Program-made: the position numbers and the translations under genes
Notes under the pieces: model-generated
What the model was told of the DNA's origin: nothing
Database searches by the model: none
What the model saw: the letters and a program-made list of their open reading frames with translations, nothing else
In this document: positions 20,601-26,712 of the stretch, piece after piece
How the letters are laid out: every line of letters starts with the position of its first letter
How positions within the stretch are numbered: position 1 is the first letter of the stretch
NCBI RefSeq assembly: GCF_009618275.1
Contig: NZ_WIAD01000002.1
Location: 186,001-250,000, forward strand
Source: Roseimaritima sediminicola
GTDB taxonomy: Bacteria; Planctomycetota; Planctomycetia; Pirellulales; Pirellulaceae
Length of the DNA: 64,000 bases
Direction of reading: 5' to 3'

Positions 20601-20909
20601 GAGCTGACCGACGAACAGGATTTAGAGCCAACCGTTATTCACAAAAACAACGGTCATTCCGACCGCGACAAACTGAGTTTCAACTCCATAGACGAGGTGC
20701 CAACGGAAACCATCCAGCTAGCCACGAGCTACGTCCTCGGTCAGGCCGGGGCGATGACAATGGACGACTTGGTTCGTCAAACCGCGCGAGAGCTGGGCTT
20801 TCGACGTACTGGCCAGAGAATACGTTCACGCATCGAGTCACAGGTGCTTAGCGATGTCAAATCCGAACGCTTGAAGCGATTAGGGGAAAGAATTGCATCT
20901 ATTGGCTGA
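14682..20909 (+). CDS. DUF4011-helicase-Vsr protein, Hhe-type defence protein
   Basis: A 2075-residue protein. The N-terminal DUF4011 begins KLESWRERLLDLGNRNPLIN. An Upf1/COG1112-type SF1 helicase is split by a long helical insert: Walker A GPPGTGKS at 365-372, motif II DEASQ at 1559-1563, GDDKQLPPT, and NVAVTRARESL near 1800. About residues 1855-1960 form a Vsr/MTES_1575-like nuclease (FEEEVANALIRLGLEPVSQV, ECDGATYHSS, RDRIRQSILESLGW). The C-terminus is DUF3320-like. Start: GTG with GGGAGG 7 nt upstream. The DUF4011-helicase-Vsr arrangement is that of Hhe, a single-gene anti-phage system found in defence-island screens. A 105-nt gap precedes it, so it may have its own promoter or be a separate system placed next to the others. 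Confidence 0.87.
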   Translation: MADTASNPGIDLETKLESWRERLLDLGNRNPLINCRFTERSSLIEFDTPSTEVIWRTLAADSEAGASSMRFPWRRDLIPPPADWQEFEDDTPTESKPDDAQESATTNASGFKRPKRREWNPPLSQCRESPLLKPTDLLVDRTDTALDRKLRKLAGDAQLSMSEQGVHSLYAAFGFLKWYESVDSGEQRISPLVLVPVSLSRETTSAPWELTEAEDDALDNLCLRQRLHQDFKLDLPPLPEISELEEPDARLAYLQAVREAVSNNDRWEVEDRCAIGRFAFPKIAMWQDLGEHRTAVTGNSTCRILGGDHAALGPDSFGPIDDVPASNELDDALDPGEVKTILDCDSSQLEAIAAARSGVSFVLDGPPGTGKSQTIANIIADALSVGRRVLFVSEKIAALEVVKNRLEQRGLGDFCLECHSSKANRRAVLFELERCLDLPAEVYKDPSPKLEELASQRENLNRYARNLHRPREPLGFSPFELFGRISRLKAAGAGSKTRCTIPPKVKANRSAFDSLLRLLDRAADFADLIRDYENHPWRGCHRTTRSLSLHDDLKHHLEILADRSLQLAEVFNPLTDANLLDPVTIQNLRTKLQVCSSALTTPEIPETWLRNPAKTSASIIELIRSRAAIEEMGPSLESLATPSDLSLTVDSVQELSEGFQALRPDPNLNGLSVNLSPRLSEQRSQIEAQLTRIKPIHDSAQRLQETLNAWQTKTELKLPSELKLADIQKLCEAAAMAVRIGPGRTSWLEPESQPSIQALAQKAVSIASKNETLAKHLSPFLPADQILPLAQRVKDDDQTDDVIEQVIASGIKTLEEMDSAVSTLTQMLESMTSLEASQQKLISGLALTESDWPEKIHPTGLLSDAVKQLQTTGWLLGGFKDHEDRSVLGKLCEEAISDLEDAKSIKLGLQDRMSHRAFRQSSEPVVAKGAAFNSLWKRWFGGFGKYRLELADLYNDNVPQGSDLLDDIVLLQRYHRRQTDVQSSAAYWSDRLPDGFDALEVSHWNRLSAALDGLDQLQKAWPQLVDGLPNGPILIEDSALAESASAYVQSSQAFRSAHAELSKHAPGLLNLSDGNSAKYDRLANYKESIERAAKIWRSCEQVANRSLRSIEELSKLCKALKLYGDRNENLIAGSQRYSDWFPENLQPTDRESWEAMNDGVQAAQLFLSIGLSSGDLLSTWCDTRFRSRNTAWKELTSDLQSAFAAFHEAIQADRITINEFTFQDFMKHVRDQHRKLSDQLRRIKAVVELLDPAYDPTLEQLANLAQQACQCKKLKQRVTAAESLLKTQQIDAIDSSDLEPAEWLESTTAANRLTPLLKAVAGVRQIRSQVQQITEVAEWLVDQDFWRAVEFLETLFDFDESLVGETSISKLSLDQLAQCCNRWIDQTESLDRWIAFAAWRKDVDAAGMATLIKELTERRFEPDQASDVVAMQVYRELFDELAETDREFGEFDIDQHDRVRDRFQQLDQWEVQAAATQIRQYQLGRSDRPSNSFVGADSSELGILQKEIAKKRKHKPLRRLFSEIPSVLQRLKPCVMMSPLSVSTFLDCDELRFDLVIFDEASQVFPWDALGAIYRGTQLIVAGDDKQLPPTNFFSRQDAESDDDEEDDIGDYESILSLCKSVGMPNKRLKWHYRSKREPLIAFSNRHFYDGELVTFPSVDDDDGVSFEHVPNGRWVDRKNLPEAERVVEMIIEHVRTRPDKSLGVIALNSTQQRAIEDALYDLRRERRDIDALFHGASQFGTTDEPLFIKNLENVQGDERDFIFLSLGYGFNNAGKFNKNFGPINKQHGERRLNVAVTRARESLTFVASVRSADMDLSGSKSEGAHLLKSYLSYAERGVDTLDLAMQEIAGGTDSPFEEEVANALIRLGLEPVSQVGCGGFRIDLALKHPERPGHFCLAVECDGATYHSSHTARDRDRIRQSILESLGWTIVRVWSTDWVRSPERQVERILQAYEQAIATPTRTSNNGQGATEELTDEQDLEPTVIHKNNGHSDRDKLSFNSIDEVPTETIQLATSYVLGQAGAMTMDDLVRQTARELGFRRTGQRIRSRIESQVLSDVKSERLKRLGERIASIG

Positions 20910-20950
20910 GTGAATCTAACAAAGCCAAGAATGGTCCATCCCGGTTTGTC

Positions 20951-20990
20951 GTGAGAAATCCAAGGATGGTGGATTTTCGAAGGCATGGCG
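20951..20990. repeat. Dispersed 34-40 bp element, copy 1
   Basis: GTGAGAAAnCCnAGGATGG, then nGGATTnTCGnAGG; the same pattern is at 23121. GAAATCC and GGATTTTC can pair. The element lies in the 374-nt gap between the Hhe-type gene and the PARG-like gene; apart from this and the terminator at 21129, I see nothing in that gap. Confidence 0.5.
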
Positions 20991-21128
20991 GTGGTGTCCG
21001 AATGCTTTGCCTCAGCAAGTCTACAGCCGTCACGCTTAAGTTGCCGCGAGAAACGAAAGCAAGCTCTGCGGGGACGCGGGCACGGCCAGGGATATCGCGG
21101 TCGGGGTGCGCCCAGTGGTGTCTCTGGG

Positions 21129-21161
21129 TGGCGGCAAGCATTGCCTGCCGCCAGCATTTTT
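21129..21161 (+). terminator. Rho-independent terminator, end of defence operon
   Basis: A perfect 8-bp stem TGGCGGCA (21129-21136) / TGCCGCCA (21146-21153), a 9-nt loop, then GCATTTTT. It lies about 220 nt after the Hhe-type stop and reads in the direction of the operon. The following T-run is short. Confidence 0.6.
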
Positions 21162-21283
21162 GATCCGTTAGACCACACCCTTCGGACACCACCGCGGGTG
21201 CCTAAGAAAATCCCGCAGTTAAGATTGGGATGCTCGGACCATCCTGACAGGATGTCGACTAGGCTGGACACTTCGACCGGTTC

Positions 21284-22216
21284 TTAGCCCGACGAACTCT
21301 CGCGGCTGGATGAAAAGACTTCGCAGAATGGCCGAAGAAAACGGCGATTGTCCGACCAATCCGCGATGGCGAAGACCACCTGCCCAAACGTCCCGGCGAA
21401 TTCGCCTTCCAGAGCGGCTCGGAAGTCGAGCGCCGTTTGCCTTGGGTCGTTAGCGAACACGCCACATCCCCACGCGCCCAAGACCAGGGATTCGTATTCG
21501 TAGGCCTGAGCAATCGACAGGACGCGATGAATCCGGTTGCGTAGCATTGGTTCGGCATCGCGACGGCCGATCGTGGGAGCGTACGGTGCCGCACAAGTTA
21601 AAAAACTAAGCCGCCAAGGCTGATCGAGTTCCATTCCGGCATCGTCTCGAAAGACCGGTACGTTGGGTGATAGGATCGCCCAGTCACTCGACGCAGCCGG
21701 ATCATTGCTGCGATGAAACGCATACATCGGATCGGCAACCAACGTCGTGTACAACGCACTGGAGCGGCACAGCGTTTCTTCTTGAGCGGTGGCCCCCCGC
21801 AGAAACCCGCCACCGGGCTCAACCCCATTGGCAAAGTTCAGCGCCAACGGCCGATCGCCTCTCTCGGTTAATTCACGTGCCGCCTTAAGGGTGGTCTGAT
21901 TGATTACCACTACCTGCGTCTCGGGCAGACTTTTGCTGGCGACCTTCGGCAGCGACGAATTCGGCGGTAGAGAAACCTTCGCTGCCTCAGCCGCCCTGAT
22001 TTCTGCCGACCAGTCCACTAGCCCGTGATCCCCCAGGTACTTTCCTTGCTCAATCGCCTCCAGAGCTGAATGACCAAGTGACTCCGCAAGCTCATACCGA
22101 ATCTCCAAAACAAGCTGGTTCTGAGCAGCCAGTTCATCGGAATCAACACAACCAGTGAATCGCAAGGTGAACATTGTGTTTACGTCCGCGTAATGGTCCG
22201 GACATCGTATCTGCAA
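21284..22216 (-). CDS. PARG-like ADP-ribose hydrolase (TIGR02452/DUF2263 family)
   Basis: A 310-residue macrodomain-fold protein of the microbial poly(ADP-ribose) glycohydrolase type. The catalytic signature is complete: NFANGVEPGGGF with GGG at 135-137, followed by QEE at 145-147, the glutamates that attack the ribosyl link in PARG. Further family blocks are SPNVPVFRDDAG, TCAAPYAP and LGAWGCGVFANDP. It should remove ADP-ribose from proteins or nucleic acid, or bind ADP-ribose products. The start is the first ATG; an internal ATG at residue 15 is possible. It converges on the defence island, whose SIR2-kinase gene is about 9 kb away; a functional link through NAD/ADP-ribose is only suggested by proximity. 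Confidence 0.85.
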   Translation of the reverse strand: MQIRCPDHYADVNTMFTLRFTGCVDSDELAAQNQLVLEIRYELAESLGHSALEAIEQGKYLGDHGLVDWSAEIRAAEAAKVSLPPNSSLPKVASKSLPETQVVVINQTTLKAARELTERGDRPLALNFANGVEPGGGFLRGATAQEETLCRSSALYTTLVADPMYAFHRSNDPAASSDWAILSPNVPVFRDDAGMELDQPWRLSFLTCAAPYAPTIGRRDAEPMLRNRIHRVLSIAQAYEYESLVLGAWGCGVFANDPRQTALDFRAALEGEFAGTFGQVVFAIADWSDNRRFLRPFCEVFSSSRESSSG

Positions 22217-22294
22217 GGTTTGTCTATTAGTCGTTGTTTACTGCGCACTCGATCAGTGGCGACGCTGCGTTGGCTAAATGTCAGGTGTTTTGGA

Positions 22295-23032
22295 TTACCG
22301 ACCGCACTTCGATAACGCCCACGCTCGCACGGTGAGCGGTTCGGCCATCAAGAGGTGCGGCTGGCCTTCGAAGGGAATGCCGATTCCATCGCCCATCCTA
22401 TTCGTTCGTCGCTCACAGTCCGCCGCCGCGAGTTTCCAGGGTCGATGATCGATCTCGCCGCGATAGATTTGACCACGCCGGTTCGCGGCGTAAAGACAGT
22501 ACCGGGCGGTCAGCCAATGGGCTAGCGAACCCGGTTCCGCTTCTCGAAACTCGCCGGTCGCACGGTAACTCGCGTCCCACGCAGCCGGCGGCTCGCCGCG
22601 ATGCGTCCGCCGGCTGCGGTAGTGGATCGTGCCATCCGGGCTGGTTTCCATCGCCATTTTGGCATCCATGTACGGTAGGTGAAACCCCGCCCGAGCCATC
22701 CGCACGGCCACTCGACTTTCCGCATCCAGCGAGAAGAACCACACCCCCGGTTTCCCATCAACGGTTACGTACGTCCTCACGTTCAGCTCGAGAAAACGAC
22801 TCAGCCCGGGGATCGGCGGACAAAAACGAGGCCTCACCGCGGACATCAAGAACGGGACGACGCCTACCCAAGCTTGTCGTTCGTGCTTATCCAGCGTCAC
22901 TCCGGCGGGCAGCCACCTGGCCACCGCATCCGGTTCTATGGCCCAGTGGGCGAACAACAGTTCAGACCAAGTCATCCGCATCACCCAAGGGCGTCGCGGT
23001 AAAGGCCAAGTTCGATCGGATCGATTCTCCAT
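22295..23032 (-). CDS. DUF2071 (YqjF-like) protein
   Basis: A 245-residue protein matching DUF2071: WSELLFAHWAIEPDAVARWL near the start, GVVPFLMSAVRP, LNVRTYVTVDGKPGVWFFSL in the middle (a strand pair typical of the family), and HWLTARYCLYAANRRGQIYR later. The family's biochemical role is not established; the fold is acetoacetate-decarboxylase-like. Two adjacent ATGs follow GAGGAG; the second gives better spacing and the N-terminus MENRSDRTW. No transmembrane segments. It stands alone between minus-strand neighbours. Confidence 0.85.
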   Translation of the reverse strand: MENRSDRTWPLPRRPWVMRMTWSELLFAHWAIEPDAVARWLPAGVTLDKHERQAWVGVVPFLMSAVRPRFCPPIPGLSRFLELNVRTYVTVDGKPGVWFFSLDAESRVAVRMARAGFHLPYMDAKMAMETSPDGTIHYRSRRTHRGEPPAAWDASYRATGEFREAEPGSLAHWLTARYCLYAANRRGQIYRGEIDHRPWKLAAADCERRTNRMGDGIGIPFEGQPHLLMAEPLTVRAWALSKCGR

Positions 23033-23120
23033 CATGGCTCCTCGACATGGGGTTCCGTCTAGGAGACCGCGATGCACGCCCGAAATTAACTACGGAAAAG
23101 AAGGGCCATCAAAGTTAAAC

Positions 23121-23160
23121 GTGAGAAAGCCGAGGATGGAGGATTCTCGGAGGTGGCGCG
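23121..23160. repeat. Dispersed 34-40 bp element, copy 2
   Basis: The second copy of the element at 20951, with matching fixed positions and compensating changes: CCGAG and CTCGG flank the core, where copy 1 has CCAAG and TTCGA. It lies just 3' of the ZIP-like gene on that gene's complementary strand, so it may fold in that transcript's tail. Confidence 0.5.
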
Positions 23161-23173
23161 GATCGCCCCTTTA

Positions 23174-23896
23174 TCAACCCATCCACAATAGGATCAGAGC
23201 ATAACCTAGGGCCCCGAGGCTGAACGCCCAGAAGCGGCTTTCTCGTTCCTCGGGCAGTTCTTCTTTGAAGGTGTTCAGCAGGATTCCGCCGGCTAAAAAT
23301 GCGATCACCGAGGCGGTGATGGCTTCGTGGATCTCCGTCGCGATCCCGACCAACCAGCCGAGCATGATCGCAGCGGAAAGCATCCAGCGGCCAAAGCGGC
23401 GATACGTCTGCTTGTGATGTTGCCACAGGCCGTGATCGTTGACGACGAAGTGCAATCCGATCCCGACGAAGAACAGCAGCAGGGATCGCAAGCTGCGGTC
23501 CTCACGCACCAGCAGGTAACCGATCAGCGCGTTGTAAACGCTGTACGATCCGATGTGCAGCCAAAACACGCCCGCATTCTCTGTGTCGCTGTGTGCCCGG
23601 CCCTTCGACTTGGCCGCAAACTTTTCCAAGCCGTAGAAGGCCACCAGGCCGAACAGAGTGAGGACGTAGATAACGTGTTCGCCCGGCAGCGACAAACGGC
23701 TGCCTACTTCGCTGAGCGCTTCGTGATACTTCTGCAGTTCCGGCAACAGATGCAGGATCGCGTAGGCCACGGCGACGCCCCCGGCGATCGACAACCATCG
23801 GCTCCGCGGAATCACTTCCAGAAAGCGAAGCCGGCTGCTGAACAGATGCACCACCACCAGCGCCAAGGCCGCTAGGAACGAAGAGACGAACAACAT
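23174..23896 (-). CDS. ZIP-like integral membrane protein
   Basis: A 240-residue protein with about seven or eight hydrophobic helices (FVSSFLAALALVVVHLF, LSIAGGVAVAYAILHLLPEL, VIYVLTLFGLVAFYGLEKF, YSVYNALIGYLLV, SLLLFFVGIGLHFVVND, WMLSAAIMLGWLVGIA, TASVIAFLAGGILLNTFKEE, FWAFSLGALGYALILLW). Elements such as HLLPE and AGGILLNTFKEELPEE recall ZIP-family metal transporters, with His/Glu in the helices where ZIP proteins bind metal, but the order is not canonical. Function is unproven. It starts at an ATG; nothing suggests an operon with its neighbours. Confidence 0.7.
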   Translation of the reverse strand: MLFVSSFLAALALVVVHLFSSRLRFLEVIPRSRWLSIAGGVAVAYAILHLLPELQKYHEALSEVGSRLSLPGEHVIYVLTLFGLVAFYGLEKFAAKSKGRAHSDTENAGVFWLHIGSYSVYNALIGYLLVREDRSLRSLLLFFVGIGLHFVVNDHGLWQHHKQTYRRFGRWMLSAAIMLGWLVGIATEIHEAITASVIAFLAGGILLNTFKEELPEERESRFWAFSLGALGYALILLWMG

Positions 23897-24045
23897 GGGG
23901 AGTTTCCTTCGAACACGCTAACGCCAGCGGCTTTCACGGCAGGCCGGAGGGTTTCAAGGTAACCCAGCCGGTTTCTGGCTGCGAGTGGCGATAAACGTGG
24001 CCATGAATCGCGACAGCGGGTCGTTATCCTCGGGGGGATAACGGC

Positions 24046-25155
24046 TCAATCGATCGACAGGCCGGGCTGCGGGCGGTGCGGCCACTCGGGCGATCCCGGC
24101 GGATCGGGCAGCACGGGCGATTTTCCCAGCCCATAGTCTGCGGGCTGCATGTCATGCCGCTGCCAATAGTCTTTGTCGCGGATGAAGCCGTAGAAGCTGG
24201 GGTAGAACGGGTCGACGAAAGCCACATCGGCCTTGGCCGGTACGTCCTGACCGGTCAGATAATAAGCCGCGTTGACGACCAAACGCCGCAGGTCTTCATC
24301 GACGAAGTCGACCGATCCGCCGGCCGTGGTGCAGAAGGACTGTCCCATCGCGGCGCCGTCGGGGGCGGTGTAGCTGTGGAGCCAGGCCAGCGGTTGCATC
24401 GGGTCGTTCTTGTCGCCCTGGACGTTGGGGCTGGCGGGATCCAGCGATTCGGTGACCGCCCCGCGAAGCAACACTTGGTCTTCGTCGGTCAGGTGCACCA
24501 CGCCGTAGACGTCCGTAGGAGCGAAGATTTCGTCGACGCCATTTAGAATTGGGTGATCGCGGTGCTCGTCCTGGACGACGCTTCGCGTTCCCTCACGTTT
24601 GTGTGCGCCGTGATGGCTGACCCACTGCTCGCCCAGCACTTTGCGGCCGAACTGGCCGTACGGAATCGACTCGCCAAACGTGCCCCCGCCGGTGAAGGCG
24701 TGGGTGGCGGTGCGAAGTCCGATAACCGGCTTGCCAGCATTCAGGTACTGCGTCACGTGCTTGGCTTGCTCGGCCGAGGGCCGCCGAAAGCGGGTCGCGA
24801 TGATCATCAAGTCGGCGTCGTCCAGCGCCTCCAAACCGCGCAGCCCTTGTTGGTTATTTGGATCGATGTAATCCGCTCCGCCGGGACCGAAGGAGAACAG
24901 CACCGTGCAGTGGAAACCGTGCTTCTGGCTGAGCAGTTTGGCCAGCATCGGCAGCGACTCTTCGCTGCGGTACTCTTCGTCGCCAGCGATCAACACCACA
25001 CTCTTGGCCTCACCCTGGCCGTCGGCTGGTTTCAACACCAAAGAATCGGCAGCTTCGGCAGCGGCCAGCGAAGGCAGCATCGCCAGCGTCAGCAAGCCGG
25101 CGACCGCCAAAGGCATCTGCAGAACTCGCCGCAGCTGGGCAAACGCAATATTCAT
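24046..25155 (-). CDS. Secreted ThuA-domain protein
   Basis: A 369-residue protein. The N-terminus MNIAFAQLRRVLQMPLAVAG, followed by LLTLAMLPSLAAAEA, is a Sec signal peptide. The ThuA domain (glutamine amidotransferase-like fold, named from trehalose utilisation) spans about residues 45-310: VVLIAGDEEYRSEESLPML, LMIIATRFRRPS, GKPVIGLRTATHAFTGG, HPILNGVDEIFAPTDVYG and the family's PLAWLHSY. Planctomycetes carry many such proteins, often in sugar or heme-lipoprotein contexts; the substrate is unknown. The C-terminal 60 residues (AFVDPFYPSFYGFIRDKDYW) are typical of the planctomycete form. Confidence 0.85.
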   Translation of the reverse strand: MNIAFAQLRRVLQMPLAVAGLLTLAMLPSLAAAEAADSLVLKPADGQGEAKSVVLIAGDEEYRSEESLPMLAKLLSQKHGFHCTVLFSFGPGGADYIDPNNQQGLRGLEALDDADLMIIATRFRRPSAEQAKHVTQYLNAGKPVIGLRTATHAFTGGGTFGESIPYGQFGRKVLGEQWVSHHGAHKREGTRSVVQDEHRDHPILNGVDEIFAPTDVYGVVHLTDEDQVLLRGAVTESLDPASPNVQGDKNDPMQPLAWLHSYTAPDGAAMGQSFCTTAGGSVDFVDEDLRRLVVNAAYYLTGQDVPAKADVAFVDPFYPSFYGFIRDKDYWQRHDMQPADYGLGKSPVLPDPPGSPEWPHRPQPGLSID

Positions 25156-25418
25156 AGAGATTCAACTCGTTGGTTAGAAGGTGCCGATTTCAAAACGCTT
25201 GACTCCGCAGCCACGCAGTGGCGACGTCAGGTAGCCCCGGGGTGCGAACCTCGAGTTGATACGTCACGTCGCTCTGCGAATGGAGGGACGTTCGTTCCCA
25301 AGCAGACGTTCCCATGCATAAATTTCGTTACTAGTTTACTCGTCTCCGGCGGCCTTTCCAACGACCGCTGGGACTCTCGGCAAAGGAGGTTGGCAGGGCA
25401 ATCTAGGCCCCAGAGTAG

Positions 25419-25437
25419 CTCGGCTGTCCCAGCCGAG
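25419..25437. repeat. Palindrome of the CTCGGCTG family
   Basis: CTCGGCTG, three bases, CAGCCGAG: a perfect 8-bp stem. Four more copies lie at 46295-46417. A single copy here, just before the 27-bp repeats, within the 480-nt gap between ThuA and MoxR. Confidence 0.7.
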
Positions 25438-25449
25438 AGCGGACAGGCT

Positions 25450-25613
25450 CACAGGCTGGAAGCCTATGCCACTGTTCACAGGCTGGAAGCCTATGCCACT
25501 GTTCACAGGCTGGAAGCCTGGGCCACTGCTCACAGGCTGGAAGCCTATGCCACTGTTCATAGGCTGGAAGCCTATGCCACTGGTTTTCTCACAGGCTGGA
25601 AGCCTATGCCACT
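25450..25613. repeat. Six tandem copies of a 27-bp element (AGGCTGGAAGCCT core)
   Basis: Units start at 25450, 25477, 25504, 25531, 25558 and 25590; the first five are exactly 27 bp apart. Each holds the imperfect hairpin AGGCT-GGA-AGCCT followed by ATGCCACT. Single or paired copies recur at 42185, 42256, 46259, 47723 and 62033-62088, always between genes. It is not CRISPR-like: there are no unique spacers. Because 27 is a multiple of 3, it creates long open frames that are not genes. Confidence 0.9.
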
Positions 25614-25635
25614 GAACTTGCCGACATCTGGTACG

Positions 25636-26712
25636 ATGAACGCGATCACTGCCCGCTTCGTCCCACTAGCCCGTCGAGCGACTGCATTGAGTACTGAAAC
25701 GACTCCGGAACCGGCCCTAGACAGCGACCAGGAACGCGAGGCCGTCGAACAGCTTCGAGCCAGTCGCGATGCGATCCGCCGCGAGCTGTCGAAAACCATC
25801 GTCGGCCAGGACGACGTGATCGAACAATTGCTGATCTGCCTGATGGCCGGCGGCCACTGTCTGATCACCGGAGCACCGGGACTGGCGAAAACCCTGTTGG
25901 TCCGCTCGGTCGCTCAGGTGTTTCACTTGGGTTTCCAGCGCATCCAGTTCACGCCCGACCTGATGCCCGCGGACATCACCGGCACGGAGATCCTGGAACA
26001 GCAGGACGGCGGACGGCGATCGATGCAGTTCGTCAAAGGGCCGATCTTTTCCAACGTCATTCTCGCCGACGAGATCAACCGCACGCCGCCCAAAACGCAG
26101 GCGGCGCTGCTGGAAGCGATGCAGGAGCATCAAATTACCGCGGCCGGAAAACGGTATCCGCTCGAGCAACCCTTCTTTGTGCTGGCCACGCAGAACCCGA
26201 TTGAGATGGAAGGCACGTATCCGCTGCCCGAAGCCCAGCTCGATCGATTCATGTTCAACGTGATGATCGACTACCTGCCGCGCGAGCAGGAGCGAGCCGT
26301 GGTGATGCGGACGACCGCGGCCCGGCCCGAGCCGATCGAGCCGTTGTTCAGCGGCGAAGATGTGCTGCGTTTCCACGAGGTGGTCCGGCGGGTGCCGATT
26401 GCCGAGGAGGTGGCCGATTACGCCGTGCGGTTGACCGCGGCCAGCCGTCCGGGTCGCGAGGAAACGCCGGCGTTTGTCGACGACTGGGTCAGCTGGGGAG
26501 CCGGTTTGCGGGCGGCTCAAACGCTGGTCCTGGGCGGCAAGGCGCGAGCGTTGTTGGCCGGCCGCGCGCACGTGACCTACGACGACGTCGCCGCCCTCGC
26601 TCCGCCGACGCTGCGTCACCGCGTCCTGGTCAGCTACAAAGCCGAGGCCGAAGGCGTGTCGGTGGAAGACGTGATCGCTCGGCTGTTGGAGACGGTTTCG
26701 GTGAACGCATGA
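25636..26712 (+). CDS. MoxR-family AAA+ ATPase
   Basis: A 358-residue AAA+ chaperone-like ATPase. Walker A GAPGLAKT ends at Thr86, Walker B is VILADEINRTPPKTQAALLE, and sensor 1 lies in FFVLATQNPIEMEGTYPLPE; the C-terminal lid includes LLAGRAHVTYDDVAALAPP. MoxR proteins act with VWA-domain partners to mature or assemble membrane complexes. Start: ATG at 25636 (MNAITARFVPLA), although no clear ribosome site precedes it; a TTG at 25687 is the alternative. It overlaps the next gene by 4 nt (ATGA) and opens a six-gene operon. Confidence 0.92.
   Translation: MNAITARFVPLARRATALSTETTPEPALDSDQEREAVEQLRASRDAIRRELSKTIVGQDDVIEQLLICLMAGGHCLITGAPGLAKTLLVRSVAQVFHLGFQRIQFTPDLMPADITGTEILEQQDGGRRSMQFVKGPIFSNVILADEINRTPPKTQAALLEAMQEHQITAAGKRYPLEQPFFVLATQNPIEMEGTYPLPEAQLDRFMFNVMIDYLPREQERAVVMRTTAARPEPIEPLFSGEDVLRFHEVVRRVPIAEEVADYAVRLTAASRPGREETPAFVDDWVSWGAGLRAAQTLVLGGKARALLAGRAHVTYDDVAALAPPTLRHRVLVSYKAEAEGVSVEDVIARLLETVSVNA

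Noticed and set aside
25450-25613. Possible CRISPR array
   Set aside because: Units are head-to-tail with no unique spacers, no leader and no cas genes; the same unit occurs singly elsewhere.
24553-25635. Upstream in-frame extension of the MoxR gene
   Set aside because: It runs antisense through ThuA and then through the 27-bp repeats, which read as HRLEAYAT; the true start is at 25636.
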